Shown here: one piece after another, positions 48,900-60,746 of the stretch
Position numbering within the stretch: the first letter of the stretch is position 1
How the letters are laid out: each line of letters begins with the position of its first letter
From: Symsagittifera roscoffensis
Lineage: Eukaryota; Xenacoelomorpha; Acoela; Convolutidae
DNA length: 64,000 nucleotides
Assembly (NCBI RefSeq): GCF_963678635.1
Contig: NC_087066.1
Span: 57,864,312 to 57,928,311 of the forward strand
Reading direction: 5' to 3'
Notes under the pieces: model-generated
Databases searched by the model: none
What the model was told of the DNA's origin: nothing
Seen by the model: the letters and a program-made list of their open reading frames with translations, nothing else
Position numbers and translations under genes: made by a program

Positions 48900-51874
48900 T
48901 CTTTATTTGTCACTTTCCTATGCCTACTCTTGACTCAATTGCTAGAGACCTTATAGTTTTATTAACAATAATAATGACACAACACAATAAATTTCACCCG
49001 ATTCTATTAAATAGTGACCACGAATCCCTGTATGTTGTCAGAGTACAGTTTGTATAAAATTTATTCACACTAGCCGATTATCGGTCCAAAGATCTGGAAA
49101 CTAGCACAATATGATGTTATCAGTCAATTTAAAAGATAGTGTACTCACTACCCAATCAAGCACAGTTTAGGTTGATTTAAAATCAAAAAACAAAAAAAAA
49201 TATATATTGACACAATATGAATGTATGTATATAAAAAAAACGTATGTGTCTTGTACTCTTAGTCGGTCGCAGTACAATAGTCGAACTTATCTTTTAAAGA
49301 AAAAGCTTTCCCTGCTTGGTGCTGCACCAAACAGACAAAACTTTGAAGGCAGTTATTTTCTCAAGTGGGCGTCTATTGCACCCACCGAGTACTGTGTTAC
49401 CTATCTGCCTTCGGACTGCCCGAGCTAGACCTACTAAAATCCTCAGGGCAGTCACTTTCCCCAAAAACGTATTATGTTTCAATCCACACCAATGAGTCAC
49501 GCTCTTTTTAATTTAGACTTAGTGTCGCGAATATCCGAGTTCGGACCTGTTTTGTATTAGTCTGGTTCTTTTTGAGAGGCAAGTTACCAGTGCAGTCACT
49601 GATACCTAGCCTGTGTATTAATAACCTAATACCTCTCGCTTTTTAGTCTTTCTTTCGTTTACCTAAGTCCTTAATAAAATAATACCCCTCCGGATTGGCG
49701 CAAATAGGACCCTTCCGGACCGTCAGAATATGGACCCCTCCGGGTTGGGACCCCTCGGAATTAGCAACTATAAGACCCCTCCGGATTCGGACCCCTCCGG
49801 TTTTGTGGAAAGTAGACCCCTCCGGATTCGGACCCCTCCGACTTTGAAAAATTTCGACCCCTTCGGATTGGGAGCCCTTAGCTCTGTCAAAGTAGCTTTT
49901 TGTAGTTTTCTTAATTTCAGCTTGTACCCCTCCGGATACGTTCTGCGTAGCTTTTATGCTGTTTGAATTAACTGGGAAGGGTATAGGGTCCTTTCCTAGA
50001 CCCCTCCGGATTGAAGTTAAGGCACTTATTTGACAATTCACACTAACGGTGAAGGGTCTTATTACTTGCCTAATTTCGACTCTATTATGGTTGTCTTGTG
50101 CCTTCAGCCTTCCCTTTTTGTCTAGAACTGTCCTAAGTCACTTAGTTCAATCGCTATCAACTTTTGGTAGGGGTATAAGGGTTTTTCAGAAAAATTTATA
50201 AAACGTGAAGGGTGTACCCCTCCGGATTTGTGTAATTTGCTAAAAACAATCTCAAAAAATTTTCTCGCTCGCTTTTCCGAAAAATTTCTAATCCTATTAG
50301 TAAGCTCAGCCAATTTCTGATCTATTGGTACCAAGATCAACTCGATATGATCAGTAGTTCCAAAGTTATTAACTAAAACGTCTTTCTTCCAAACTCAAAA
50401 ATTTTCTCTCTTATAGGTTCCGCCTAACTTTTTCCGCAAATCTGGTCCTTTCGACCTAAAAATTATTGATCCGAGCTCAGAAGGCCTATACTCTTCTAGT
50501 TCAATGCAAAAGACCCGATCTAAAACGCTATTGTAGAAAAATTTTGCGAAAAACTATGCTACCTGGACCCCTCCGGATTGATGAATCCACCAAATCAAAC
50601 ACGTTATGTTCGATTTCTCTGCAACCCGGAAGGCTTTCGGGTAGCGGATTTTAAGACTTGTAGATTCACTAGTGGACTTTGTCCGAACAACTATTTTTAC
50701 TGTCCTACCTCAAAAATTTCAAAAATTTTCTAAATTTTTAGTGTTTCTTGCTATCAAAAAATGGGAAAATTTGGGTTTTTGTACCAAACTAGTTCCAACC
50801 TCTTCCGAACTAAAGTTAACCGGTTCTACTTATTACAGTAGTGTAGTTACGATGTAACACACTAACTTAGCGCTTTTTTCCTTTTCAAAAAATATCGATG
50901 TCTCAAAAATCGCGACTTGTGGGGGGATCAAAATATCGCTATTTTGACCCTAAAAACCGGTCTGTTTTCGTTGTTTTTCACTGAAAAACGATATTAGACT
51001 ATTAATATAGGCTATATAAATAAAAATATTAGTAATACTATACCCCTCCGGGTTTGTTTATTATCCAAATTAAGGTGCTTAACTCGGATATTCGCAGTTC
51101 GGTGAAGGGTCACTACAGTGCAGCACTGTCGAGCCCCCCACAGATTACTATCTTACTTTTTGTACCTAAAGGGATACAAAACTTGTTAACGATACCCAAC
51201 AGTCGATTGTTGTTGTCGTTGAGCCTCTTCCTGTTGTTCCCTGTACTGCTTGCCGGATCGGTCTTCACCCCGGACCCTTCCGAATTGAGCGCAAATCAGC
51301 TGACCCTTCCGGATTGGGCGCAATTTATCATTAACGTGCTTAAATGCTCAAATAACCCTACAGTACAAGCCTCACAAACGGGCCACAAAATTGATCGTAA
51401 CGATCCTGACTGATATAAATGCCTGTAACAACAATATATCTATCAACAACAAACGGGGGGTTGAATCACATCTTGTCTGGGGGGATGATTTCTACTGATT
51501 TTTTACTTTTTTACTGTTTTTGGTTTTTTCGGTTATTTTTTTATGTTTTTTGTTTTTCTTGGGTACTATACTACTTTTTGTTTGGTTTTACTTATATCTT
51601 TAAGTGTTTTTGGTCACCAACCGCTCAGGGGACGAGGGGACGGCCGATCCCCCCACCCTTCCTGGTTTGTGAATTTTCGGTCTTAACTAGGTTAAAAAAC
51701 TATTCACGGCAATCCGGAAGGCCTCCGCGTTCCGAACTACCCTTCCGCCCCGGCGGTTTAGGCCTAATAAGGGCGTTAATGTGAGCATCCGCTCGGCGCG
51801 GAGTGCTCGTTAACGGTTCTGCCGGTCATGATGTTAAAAAAGAATAACACCCAGGAGCGCCATAAAAACATACA
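48900..51874 (-). other. ~3 kb leader of element 1 with repeated CCGGAGGGGTC-like motif
   Basis: Non-coding in the sense direction. On the plus strand ACCCCTCCGGATT or close variants occur about 16 times: a dense cluster at 49684-50010, then about 50215, 50570, 51042, 51271 and 51299. The sense form is AATCCGGAGGGGT. Other conserved blocks include ACAGTG-CAG-CACTGT (51117-51131), an inverted repeat GACTGCCC...GGGCAGTC (49414-49454), and a plus-strand (antisense) frame ending at 49428. Leaders of Ty3/gypsy elements normally hold packaging and dimerisation signals. Confidence 0.75.
51848..51862 (-). promoter_or_regulatory. candidate primer-binding site of element 1
   Basis: Sense TGGCGCTCCTGGGTG starts 12 nt after the 5' LTR end (GTTACA). 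The leading TGG would pair with a tRNA CCA end. Element 2 has the identical 15-mer at the same 12-nt distance. The matching tRNA could not be named from memory. Confidence 0.65.
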
Positions 51875-52794
51875 TGTAACATTCGCCCGGAAGATACATA
51901 TCGACGGATAACAAAACTAAGTCTTAAGACGGCTGGCTAGCGTCTAAACAGAGCTTTGCATGTTTTTCACCGTCTCTACCAAGCCAGTACTTTTCGGTGG
52001 TCTTTCTTACATCAGGCTGACAAAAACGTTACTGTTCTCCGGCTTCGACCAGAACGCTCAAATTAACTGAATTACATGCAAAGTTAGTGAGCTCATGGCT
52101 GGGTCTCAGTATCCCCAGACCACGAGGTCACTCCTAAAAACAGGGCTACTACTTATCATATTACTATTGTTTTTGTTCAGTAGATAAAAATCATCATCTC
52201 CATCGAAGATGGATCAACCCTTTCCCCCAACTCCTAGCACCTCATCCTTGTCAAAACTAATCAAAATATCAGTTAAATTCAAGTCAGGACATGACAGGAT
52301 GCTAAAATTCAATACAAGTTCATAAAAGTTCCCGTCCCGAGACCCTTCCGGATTCTTGAATCCGGCGAATCAAGCTCCTTAACCTCAGGTTCACGCTAAC
52401 TCGGAGGGCTGGTCTTTACCCTTCACCGTTGTTCGCAACGGCCTTGCAACTATTGTAACAGCACAATAGTTGCAACTCGGAACGTCCTCTGCTGTTCGGT
52501 AGTTCGTTGTTGTCTTTTAGTCTCGATTTTCGTACTGTTCGTAATCGCAGATAAAGTTGTTCTGTTTCTTTCTGCTCTTTTAGCTAAAATGGCCGTCTCT
52601 GACGTTTCTCAGAAATATGACGTCATAATTCGAATTTTTAAAAATTAGAATTCCAGAATCTTCTAGCCTTCACCGTTTGGCCAATCGTTCAAATAACGTC
52701 CTTATCCGTTCTAAATCGCCAATTCGGAAGGCTTGCTGCTAAAATACCGAATTCTGCAGAGACTGCATTTTGGCCATTCTGGTCGAATGTCACA
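51875..52794 (-). repeat. 5' LTR of element 1 (920 bp)
   Basis: TGTAAC at its plus-strand start and TGTCACA at its end. The length equals that of the 3' LTR and the sequence is the same at all but one base seen. It carries the CRE palindrome (52618-52625) and the paired hairpins (52426-52475). Confidence 0.97.
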
Positions 52795-52810
52795 GTTCTA
52801 AGGCGACTGG
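52795..52810 (-). mobile_element. 16-bp remnant of the older LTR between the two giant elements
   Basis: GTTCTAAGGCGACTGG matches the LTR segment GTCCTAAGACGACTGG of element 2 (reverse complement) at 14 of 16 bases. It continues the LTR piece found at 28206-28253. Element 2's LTR begins at the next base. Confidence 0.65.
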
Positions 52811-53722
52811 TGTGACATTCGACCAGAATGGACCAAAATGCAGATTCAGCATATTCGAGTTTTTAACAGCCAACCTTCCGAATTGGCGATTTTGAAGGAA
52901 TAAGAGCATTATTGGAACGATTGGCCAAACGGTGAAGGCTAGAATATTCCGCTGTTTCAAATTTTTAAAATTTCGAAGTATGACGTCATATTTCTGAGAA
53001 ACGTCAGAAACGGCCATTTTGGCAGAAAACTGGAAGAACAACACAACAACATTAGTTGCGATAGCGAAAACAACGAAGATTGTGGTTAAAAAAACAACAA
53101 CGAATTGCAGAAGTAGCAGAGACCGCTCCGAGTTGCAACTATTGTGTCGCTACAATAGTTGCAAGGCCGTTGCGAACAACGGTGATGGGTGGAAAACCAG
53201 CCTTCCGGAAGGAGAATAAGAGCCTTATTTCCCCAGATTCAGGAATCCGGAGGGGTCTCGGGACTAACTTTTATTAACTTGAATAAACTTTTAGCTTCCC
53301 TTTTATGTCCTGAGTTGAATTTAATTAACATTTGAATTCATTCTACTAAGATGAGAAGCTAGGAGTTGGGGGAAAGGGTTGATCCATCTTCGATGGAGAT
53401 GTTGATTTTTATCTGCTGAACAAAAACAATCATAATTCGATAAATAAAAGTAGCCTGATTTTAGGAGTGACCTCGTGGTCTGAGGATACTGAGACCCAGC
53501 CACGAGCTCACAATTTCTGCATGTAATTAAGTTAATTTGAGTGTTTTGACCGAAGCCGAAAGCAGTAACGTTTTTTGTCGACCCGATGTTAGAAAGACCA
53601 CCGAGAGTACTGGCTTGGTAGAGACGGTTAAAAGCATGTAAAGCTCTGTTTAGACGTTGGCCAGTCGTCTTAGGACTTAGTTTTATTTTCCGTCGATATG
53701 TATCTTCCGGGCGAATGTTACA
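52811..53722 (+). repeat. 5' LTR of element 2 (~912 bp)
   Basis: Begins TGTGACATTCGACCAG and ends GGGCGAATGTTACA. It holds TGACGTCA at 52981-52988 and the 13-bp hairpin at 53133-53164. Many substitutions separate it from element 1's LTR, including GGAAAATAAAACTAAG in place of GGATAACAAAACTAAG near the end. Confidence 0.95.
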
Positions 53723-53734
53723 TAGATGTTTTTA

Positions 53735-53749
53735 TGGCGCTCCTGGGTG
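53735..53749 (+). promoter_or_regulatory. candidate primer-binding site of element 2
   Basis: TGGCGCTCCTGGGTG, identical to element 1's and again 12 nt after the LTR. Confidence 0.65.
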
Positions 53750-56682
53750 TTATTCGTTTTTTACATCATGACCGACAGAACCGTTAACGAGCACTCTGCG
53801 CCGAGCGGATGCTCACATTAACGCCCTTAATAGGCCTAAACCGCCGGGGCGGAAGGGAAGTTCGGAACGCGGAAGCCTTCCGGATTACCGTGAATAGCTT
53901 TTTAACCTAGTTAAGGCCGAAAATTCACAAATCAGGAAGGGTGGGGGGATCGGCCGTCCCCTCGTTCCCTGAGGGGTTTGTGACCAAAAACACTTAAAGA
54001 TATATATATAAAACCAAACAAAAATTAGCATAAAACCCAAGAAAAACAAAAAACATAAAAAATAACCGAAAAAACCAAAAACAGTAGAAAAAAAAAGTAA
54101 AAAAATCAGTAGAAATCATCCCCCCAGACAAGATGTGATCCGACCCTCCCGTTTGTTGCTGATAGATATATTGTTGTTACAGGCATTTATATCAGTCAGG
54201 ATCGTTACGATCAGTTTTGTAGCCCGTTTGTGGGGCTTGTACTGTAGGGTGATTTGAGCATTTAAGCACGTTAATGATAAATTGCGCTCAATCCGGAAGG
54301 GTCAGCTGATTTGCGCTCAATCCGGAGGGGTCTTGGGAGATGACTGATCCGGCAAGCAGTACAAGGAGCAACAAGAAGGGGCTCAACGACAACAACAATC
54401 GACTGTTGGGTATCGTTAACAAGTTTTGTATCCCTTTTGGTTAAAAATTAAGATAGTAATCTGTGGGGGGCTCGACAGTGCTGCACTGTAGTGACCCTTC
54501 ACCGAACTGCGAATATCCGAGTTAAGCACCTTAATTCGGATATTAAACAAACCCGGAAGGGTATAGTATTACTAATATTATTACTTATATAGCCTATATT
54601 AATACTCCTATACCGTTTTTCAGTGAAAAACACAGAAAGCAGACCGGTTTTTAGGGTCAAAATAGCGATATTTTGATCCCCCACAAATCGCGATTTTTGA
54701 GATATCGATAACTTTTGAAACGGAAAAAAGCGCTAAATTAGTGTGTTACATCGTAACTGCACTACTATAATAGATAGAACCGGTTAGGTTTAGTTCGGAA
54801 GTGGTTGGAACTATTTTGGAACCAAAAACCAAATTTTCGTGATTTTTGAGAAAACGGAACACTATAAATTCAGAAAATTTTTAAAAATTTTTGAGTTAGG
54901 ACAGTGAAAATAGTTGTTCGGACAACGTCCACTAGTGAATCTACAAGTTTTAAAACCCGCTACCCGAAAGCCTTCCGGGTTGCAGAGAAATCGATCTTAA
55001 CGTGTTTGATTTGGTGGATTCATCAATCCGGAGGGGTATAGGTAGCATAGTTTTTCGCAAATTTTTTCAATTTAAGCGTTTTAGATCAGGTCTATTGCAT
55101 TGAACTAGAAAAGTATAGGCCTTTTGAGCTCGGATCAATAATTTTCAGGTCGAAAAAAACAGAATTGCGGAAAAAGTTAGGCGGAACCTATAAGAGAGAA
55201 ATTTTTTGACTTTAGAAAAAAGACGTTTTGGTTAATAACTTTGGAACTACTGGGCATATCCAGTTGATCTTAGTACCAATAGATCAGATATTAGCTGAGC
55301 TTACTGATAGGGACAAAAGTTTTTCGAAAAAGTAGGCGTGAAAAGTTTTTGAGATTGTTTTTAGCAAATTCACCAATTTGGAGGGTAGACCCTTCACGTT
55401 TTATAAGTTTTTTTTAGAAAAGCCCTTACACCCCTACCAAAAGGTAACAGCGGTTGAATAAAGTAACTTTAGGCTGTTCTAGACAAAAAGGGAAGGATAA
55501 AGGCACCTTAATCGAGCTGAAGTTAGGCTTGCGATAAGACCCTTCACCGTTATCGTGAATTGTCAAATAAGAGGCTTAACTTCAATCCGGAAGGGTCTAG
55601 GATAGCATTACATACCCTTCCTAAATAACTGAAAAAGCAAAATAGCATCGGAGAACGTATCCGGAGGGATATAGGTTGAAAGAAGGAAATCTCCGAAAAG
55701 CTACTTTTACAAAACCAGAGGGCTCCCAATCCGGAGGGGTCAGAAATTTTTCAAATTTCGGAGGGGTCCGAATCCGGAGTGGTCTTATATTTGCTAACTC
55801 AGAGGGGTCACAATCCGGAGGGGTCTAAATTTTGCCAATCCGGAAGGGTTCTATTTTTGCCGATCCGGAAGGGTCCTATTTTTGCCAATCCGGAGGATAT
55901 ATTTTTTTTTTATTAAAGGACTTGGGTAAACAGAAGAAAGACTACGGTGAGAGGTATTAGGTTATTAGCAGACAGGCTAGGAATCAGTGACTGCACTGGT
56001 AACTTGCCTTTCTATAAAAACCAGACCAAGACAAAAACAGGTCCGAACTCGGATATTCGCTACACTAAGTCTAAACTAAAAAGAGCGTAATTCATTGGTG
56101 TAGATTGAAACCCAATACGTTTTTTTGAAAAGTGACTGCCCTGAGGATTTTAGTAGGTCTAGCTCGGGCAGTCCGAAGGCAGATAGGTAACACAATACTC
56201 GGTGGGTGCAATAGACGCCCACTTGAGAAAATTACTGCCTTCAAAGTCTTGTCTGTTTGGTGCAGCACCGAGCAAGGAAAGCTTTTTCTTTAAAAGACGA
56301 GTTCGACTATTGTACTGCGACCGACTAAAATCACAATACACATACGTTTTTTTAGAGATATTCGTATTCTGTCATTATATATTTTTTTTGTTTCTGATTT
56401 TAAAGCAACATAATTTGTGCTTGATTAGGTAGTGAGTACACTATCTTTTAAATTGACTGATAACATCATATTGTGCTAGTTCTCAAATCTTACGAACGAT
56501 AATCGGTTAGTGTGAATAAATTATATACAAACTGTACTCTGATAACATACAGGGATTCGTAGTCACTATTTAATAGAATCTTGTGAAATTTATTGTGTTG
56601 TGTCATTATTATTGATAGTCAAACTATAAAGTCACTAGCAATCGAATTGAGTGTATAGGCATTAGGAAGTGACAGATTGAGA
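53750..56682 (+). other. leader of element 2 with AATCCGGAGGGGTC repeats
   Basis: Non-coding. The motif AATCCGGA(A/G)GGGT recurs near 54294, 54319, 55025, 55583, 55730, 55773, 55811, 55837, 55862 and 55888, densest at 55725-55900 just as in the mirror position of element 1. The ACAGTG-CTG-CACTGT palindrome (54474-54488) and the GACTGCCC...GGGCAGTC inverted repeat (56132-56172) are kept. Confidence 0.75.
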
Positions 56683-59600
56683 ATGAGTCTAGACAAGTCA
56701 AGGATACCTAAACGAGGTAATAGCTCTAGGAAATTCATACCTAAAAAGCAAAGAAAAACAATGACCGACCCTTTTGTGGATCGGATCAAACGAGCCCGGA
56801 CCGACAAAGGGGAGACAGTTTCAGGCAGAATGGTTGAAACGAGGAGTCAGAAGACCTCAGAAGAGAGAAAAGAAATGTTAGAAGTGGAGGTCAATACAGA
56901 CCAGGCCATGAATGACAACCAGGGAGGACATGGACTGGAAGGGAGAGGCAGAAGGCTGGCGAGTGAATCTACTCCGGTAGAACAAGGCCATGATTTTGCC
57001 ACTTCCACCGGGACATTGGATCGAGAGGGGATGTCGGAACTGTCCGACATTTCAACTGAAAAAGTGGCAACTAGAAGATCTCCAACAGACAACAACATGA
57101 TGGCAGGCGGGACTGAGAAACAAACAACGTCCTCATCGTTCTCAGAAAGAATGAGGAACACCTTAGGAAACATCTTTCCTTTCCATGAGGCATACGTCGA
57201 AAGAGAGACTGGAACCATGGACAAACTTGGTGTGGTGAGAACGATAAGCAAAGAGGTAAACACACCGGGCCAGTCGAGAGGCTTCGCGATTATGACAAAT
57301 TCAGAGCCGCAAACTGGGGAGAGTAGAAACAAAGGGCTAGGCAACGCATTGGCGGATCTTGAAGTGGATAATGAAAAGACGTCAAGGCAGAGAGTCAAGG
57401 CCCGAATCTCGACCAGCACGAAGCTACCTGGGATCAACAGGGTTACACCGCAACTAGTGACGCCACTCGTGGATAACGGGACAGCACTAGAAGAAGCCTT
57501 GAACAACATAGTGGGCAGTATAGGAGAACAAAATGAACAGATGTCCATAAGAATGAGCGAACTAGAAAGAGCAGTTCACATAGAAAGAGAAAGTCTGCGG
57601 GAAGAAATAAACCGCAATAGACAAGAAGTTGGCAGGAGCGAAAAACGCTTGAAAGAAAGAACGGATGAGCACATGGCGAAGAACTTGTCGAGAATGACAA
57701 GAGAAGCGGAACAGAGAGAGTTACGCTTAAGAGACGACATGGAGAAGTTAAGAATTCAGCAAGAACAGTCTCTTGGGACTCTTGACACAAAGATAGACGC
57801 GATGATGGAGAAGCGAACTCAGGCTATCATGGATAGGTTGGACGGGCTACTAGGCAGCAAAAGTGGACCAAAAGAAGGGGAACCGAACTCGGGAGGTCCC
57901 AGTAGGGAGCCGAAGGTGAACTTCAATGACCATCAAAGGAGGAGGACATATGGATCCACTAGAGGTAGGGGCAGTTCATCAGGCTATGCCACAAGGGATA
58001 ATAGAACACGGGGCCCGAACAGTAGAGCAAGTTCATCGGGGAACAGACAGACCTCTAACGAACGACCAACGCAAGGCACACATGCGACTGGGAGAAGTGA
58101 TTCCGGTAACAGGAGACATGCGAGCCCAGGGAGGAGTCATGTGGGCCAAGGGGGAAGCACTCACGGCGATTCGGATTGCAGGGATGCACAGAATACAAAT
58201 CCTTTGACAAGGTGTGAGGACACTCAGGCAGGACACTCAAGGGATGCTACGGCAATGGCCACAGCCTTTGAACCCCTAAACAGGTCTTTGGAGACATTCC
58301 TTACAAGGTTATCTAGAACTAATGAACGCAGTGAGCAGTCCAGAAGAGTCTATAAGAAACCAAGATGCTATAAAGACGAATCTGATGACTGTATTGATAC
58401 CTGGATAGAGGTAATGAAACTGCATTTCGAGGAAGAGGACTTGTCGGAAAGACAAGAATGCAGTGCGCTCACCAGCAACTTGGAAGGGACAGCCCTGAAC
58501 TGTGTCATGGCCAAGAAGCAATATCAGCGTGACACAGCCGAGAAAATCTTTGAAATCTTGTTAAACTGTTTTGGATCAGGGGTGCAGGGACACCAGGCGA
58601 TGATGCGCTTCGAGAAACGGAGGCAACGAGAGGATGAATCGATAGACAAGTTTCTAGACGACTTGGAAATGTTGAGAAGACGCAGCCAACCGGATGAGTC
58701 AAACCGAAGGTTGAACCTGGCAGTAGCCTCAAAATTCATCGATGGTGTGAAGAATGATGAACTTCGGACAATGCTAGCAACGCATTACACACCACTATCA
58801 ACCAATGCGCCAACACCAGAGGAGTTGAGGCTCAAGTCAAAAGAATATCTTTTATTGAAACCTCCTTCGAGATCTGGTTACTATAAGAACATTTATGGCA
58901 ATTTTAACAATGGGCCAGCAAACCAAAGGAACAACTGGTACAAACCGAGGGATGACATGGACAAGAGACGCTCTTGTGCCAATTGCAGTTCAACAGACCA
59001 TCATGTGTCGGCTTGCCCAACTTACAAACAAGGTATGAAAGCAATAGGCTTTAGCCTCGAGGACGGAGATGCGTCAGAATTGGACCATGAGGATTTCATG
59101 AGAGGAGTAATTGCAAAATTCGGCCCGAGGTGTTTCTTTTGCAATTTGGAAGGTCATTTTAAATCAGATGGTCCGCAATTCTGGGATGCAGTGGCAGACA
59201 TCAAGCATCCAAGGCATGAGGAAGCTTTATCAGGAGTGAAAGCCAGCAAGGCTCGCCTGTTGAGTGAAGCGGAGGCGCGCAGAAAAGACAAACCGCAGGA
59301 GCTGGCGACGAAGAAAATGCAAGCGGTAACTGAAGAGACACGTGAACCGGAATCAGTGACTGCGGCCGATGACTTCAAGATTGATTATAGGGCAGCCGCA
59401 AGGGATGCTCTGAATAGAGTGTCGCAGGAACTGGTGACGAAAGAGATCGAACAAAAAGTGAAACTCGAACTGGAGCATGAGAAACTACAGGAGCAACTGA
59501 ATACCTTCGAAACAACGGAGGTCGAGGAGACTAAAGCACCAAGCAGTTTGAGCATGAAATTTAATCTGATCTCTGGTCAGAGGTTCGGCATGGTGCCACA

Positions 59601-59922
59601 AGGAAGCAAGATACAGTCGATAATCTCAGTGGCTGGACATCAGGTAATCAGAAATCTTAGTGAACCATCCGAGTTCACTTTGATGCATATGGACACATAT
59701 GCAGATTATCTGAGGCAGGTGGAGCCACGCACTGAAACGAGAGCTGTGCGAGCACTACTAACAACGGGTGGCCCTCGCATGAAGAAACTCCATGGACGCT
59801 ACCTGGAGGTCAATGGGCCGTATCAAGTGATGCTGAACGTGGATGGAATCAGTATCTACACTAGGACTTATGTAACAACAGATAGTGACCAAATGGGGCA
59901 GATCTATTTGGGTGAGGAGTAA
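56683..59922 (+). pseudogene. gag: element 2 gag, truncated by a stop before protease
   Basis: The ATG is at 56683 (MSLDKSRIPKRG). It aligns with ORF1 of element 1 through the coiled coil and capsid-like region. An acidic stretch of about 40 residues after NIFPF is missing in frame. The second zinc knuckle has lost its last Cys (SDG for SDC). The frame ends in TAA after IYLGEE, where element 1 has a Glu codon, so gag is cut from protease. Confidence 0.9.
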
Positions 59923-60746
59923 CTCAAAGTCCGCAGGATAGTCCATGACGCCATGATGTGGGTATGCAGTACACATTGGGTATGAAGCAGATGTGACCGC
60001 ACATCTGCTCGACACCAACCGAAAGAAAATCGGAATCACAGGGCTTCTGGACACAGAATCGGTAGTGAGTGTGATGCCGATTAAAAACTTGGAAAAGAAT
60101 GGGCTTCACGAGAGAAGATCTAATTCCAACGAATCTCCGACTGGCCGCCGCCAATCGAGGAGCTATTTACGTAGCCGGAAGAACACCAATAACGGTCCTC
60201 CACATGGGAGGACGGGATCTTTGGATGAGCTTCCTGGTGGTAGAGAATTTGGACGTCGCCGACCAATTCATCTTGGGCAGAGATTTTGTCAGGAATTTTG
60301 ACGTGATGATTGACTTGAACAACGGTCTGATACGGATTAGAAATCCGGACCGGAAGTATGTTAAGAAACCAATTTATAGGATAATAACAGACGAAAACAA
60401 GGTACCAATTTTTTTAGATAGAATAGTGAAGCTACAGCCAGGACAAGCTGTGGTGGCAGTTTTTAGAATGAGAAATTTAAATTCGTTAAGCGATAGTAAA
60501 CAGGTTTGTTTAGTACCGAATTCAAATAGTCAGAGTTCGGTGATTTTAGGCCGGAGCTTCTCGGTAACGCGAAACGGACTGTGTGTCAGTGTGTTATTGA
60601 ACACACTGGACACCACGGTTTCAATCCAGCGTGGAAAGGAGCTTGGTTACACTTTGCCGATGAGGATCGACTATGAGGAGACACAAAACTTGAAGAAACA
60701 TAGTGTGAAAGACTGTCCTTTTCATGCCATAAAGATAAAATTTTAA
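59923..60746 (+). pseudogene. element 2 protease and linker, frameshifted
   Basis: An indel near 59957 and another near 60095 split the protease over two frames (59993-60301 and 60099-60746). The active-site motif reads DTE where element 1 has DTG. The FILGRDFVRNFDV block is intact near 60270. A one-base deletion near 60727 ends the linker early at 60744. Confidence 0.85.

Larger units (their letters stand above)
28254..52794 (-). mobile_element. giant Ty3/gypsy-type LTR retrotransposon, element 1 (complete, ~24.5 kb)
   Basis: Two 920-bp direct LTRs (28254-29173 and 51875-52794) enclose PBS, leader, gag-protease-RT, RNase H, integrase, macro-like domain, giant ORF3 and polypurine tract, all on the minus strand. 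Domain order RT-RNase H-integrase and a GPF module place it in Ty3/gypsy. Its length is far above the usual 5-8 kb of this group, mainly through a ~3 kb leader, a ~400-residue spacer before integrase, a C-terminal pol extension and ORF3 (about 9 kb with its readthrough frame). The LTRs differ at one base by eye and no frame is broken except at the two conserved translation switches, so insertion was recent. Target duplication is unclear: only GTT is shared by the two flanks. Confidence 0.97.

Noticed and set aside
28249-52799. Standard 4-6 bp target duplication around element 1
   Set aside because: Flanks read CTAGGTT on one side and GTTCTAA on the other; only GTT is shared.
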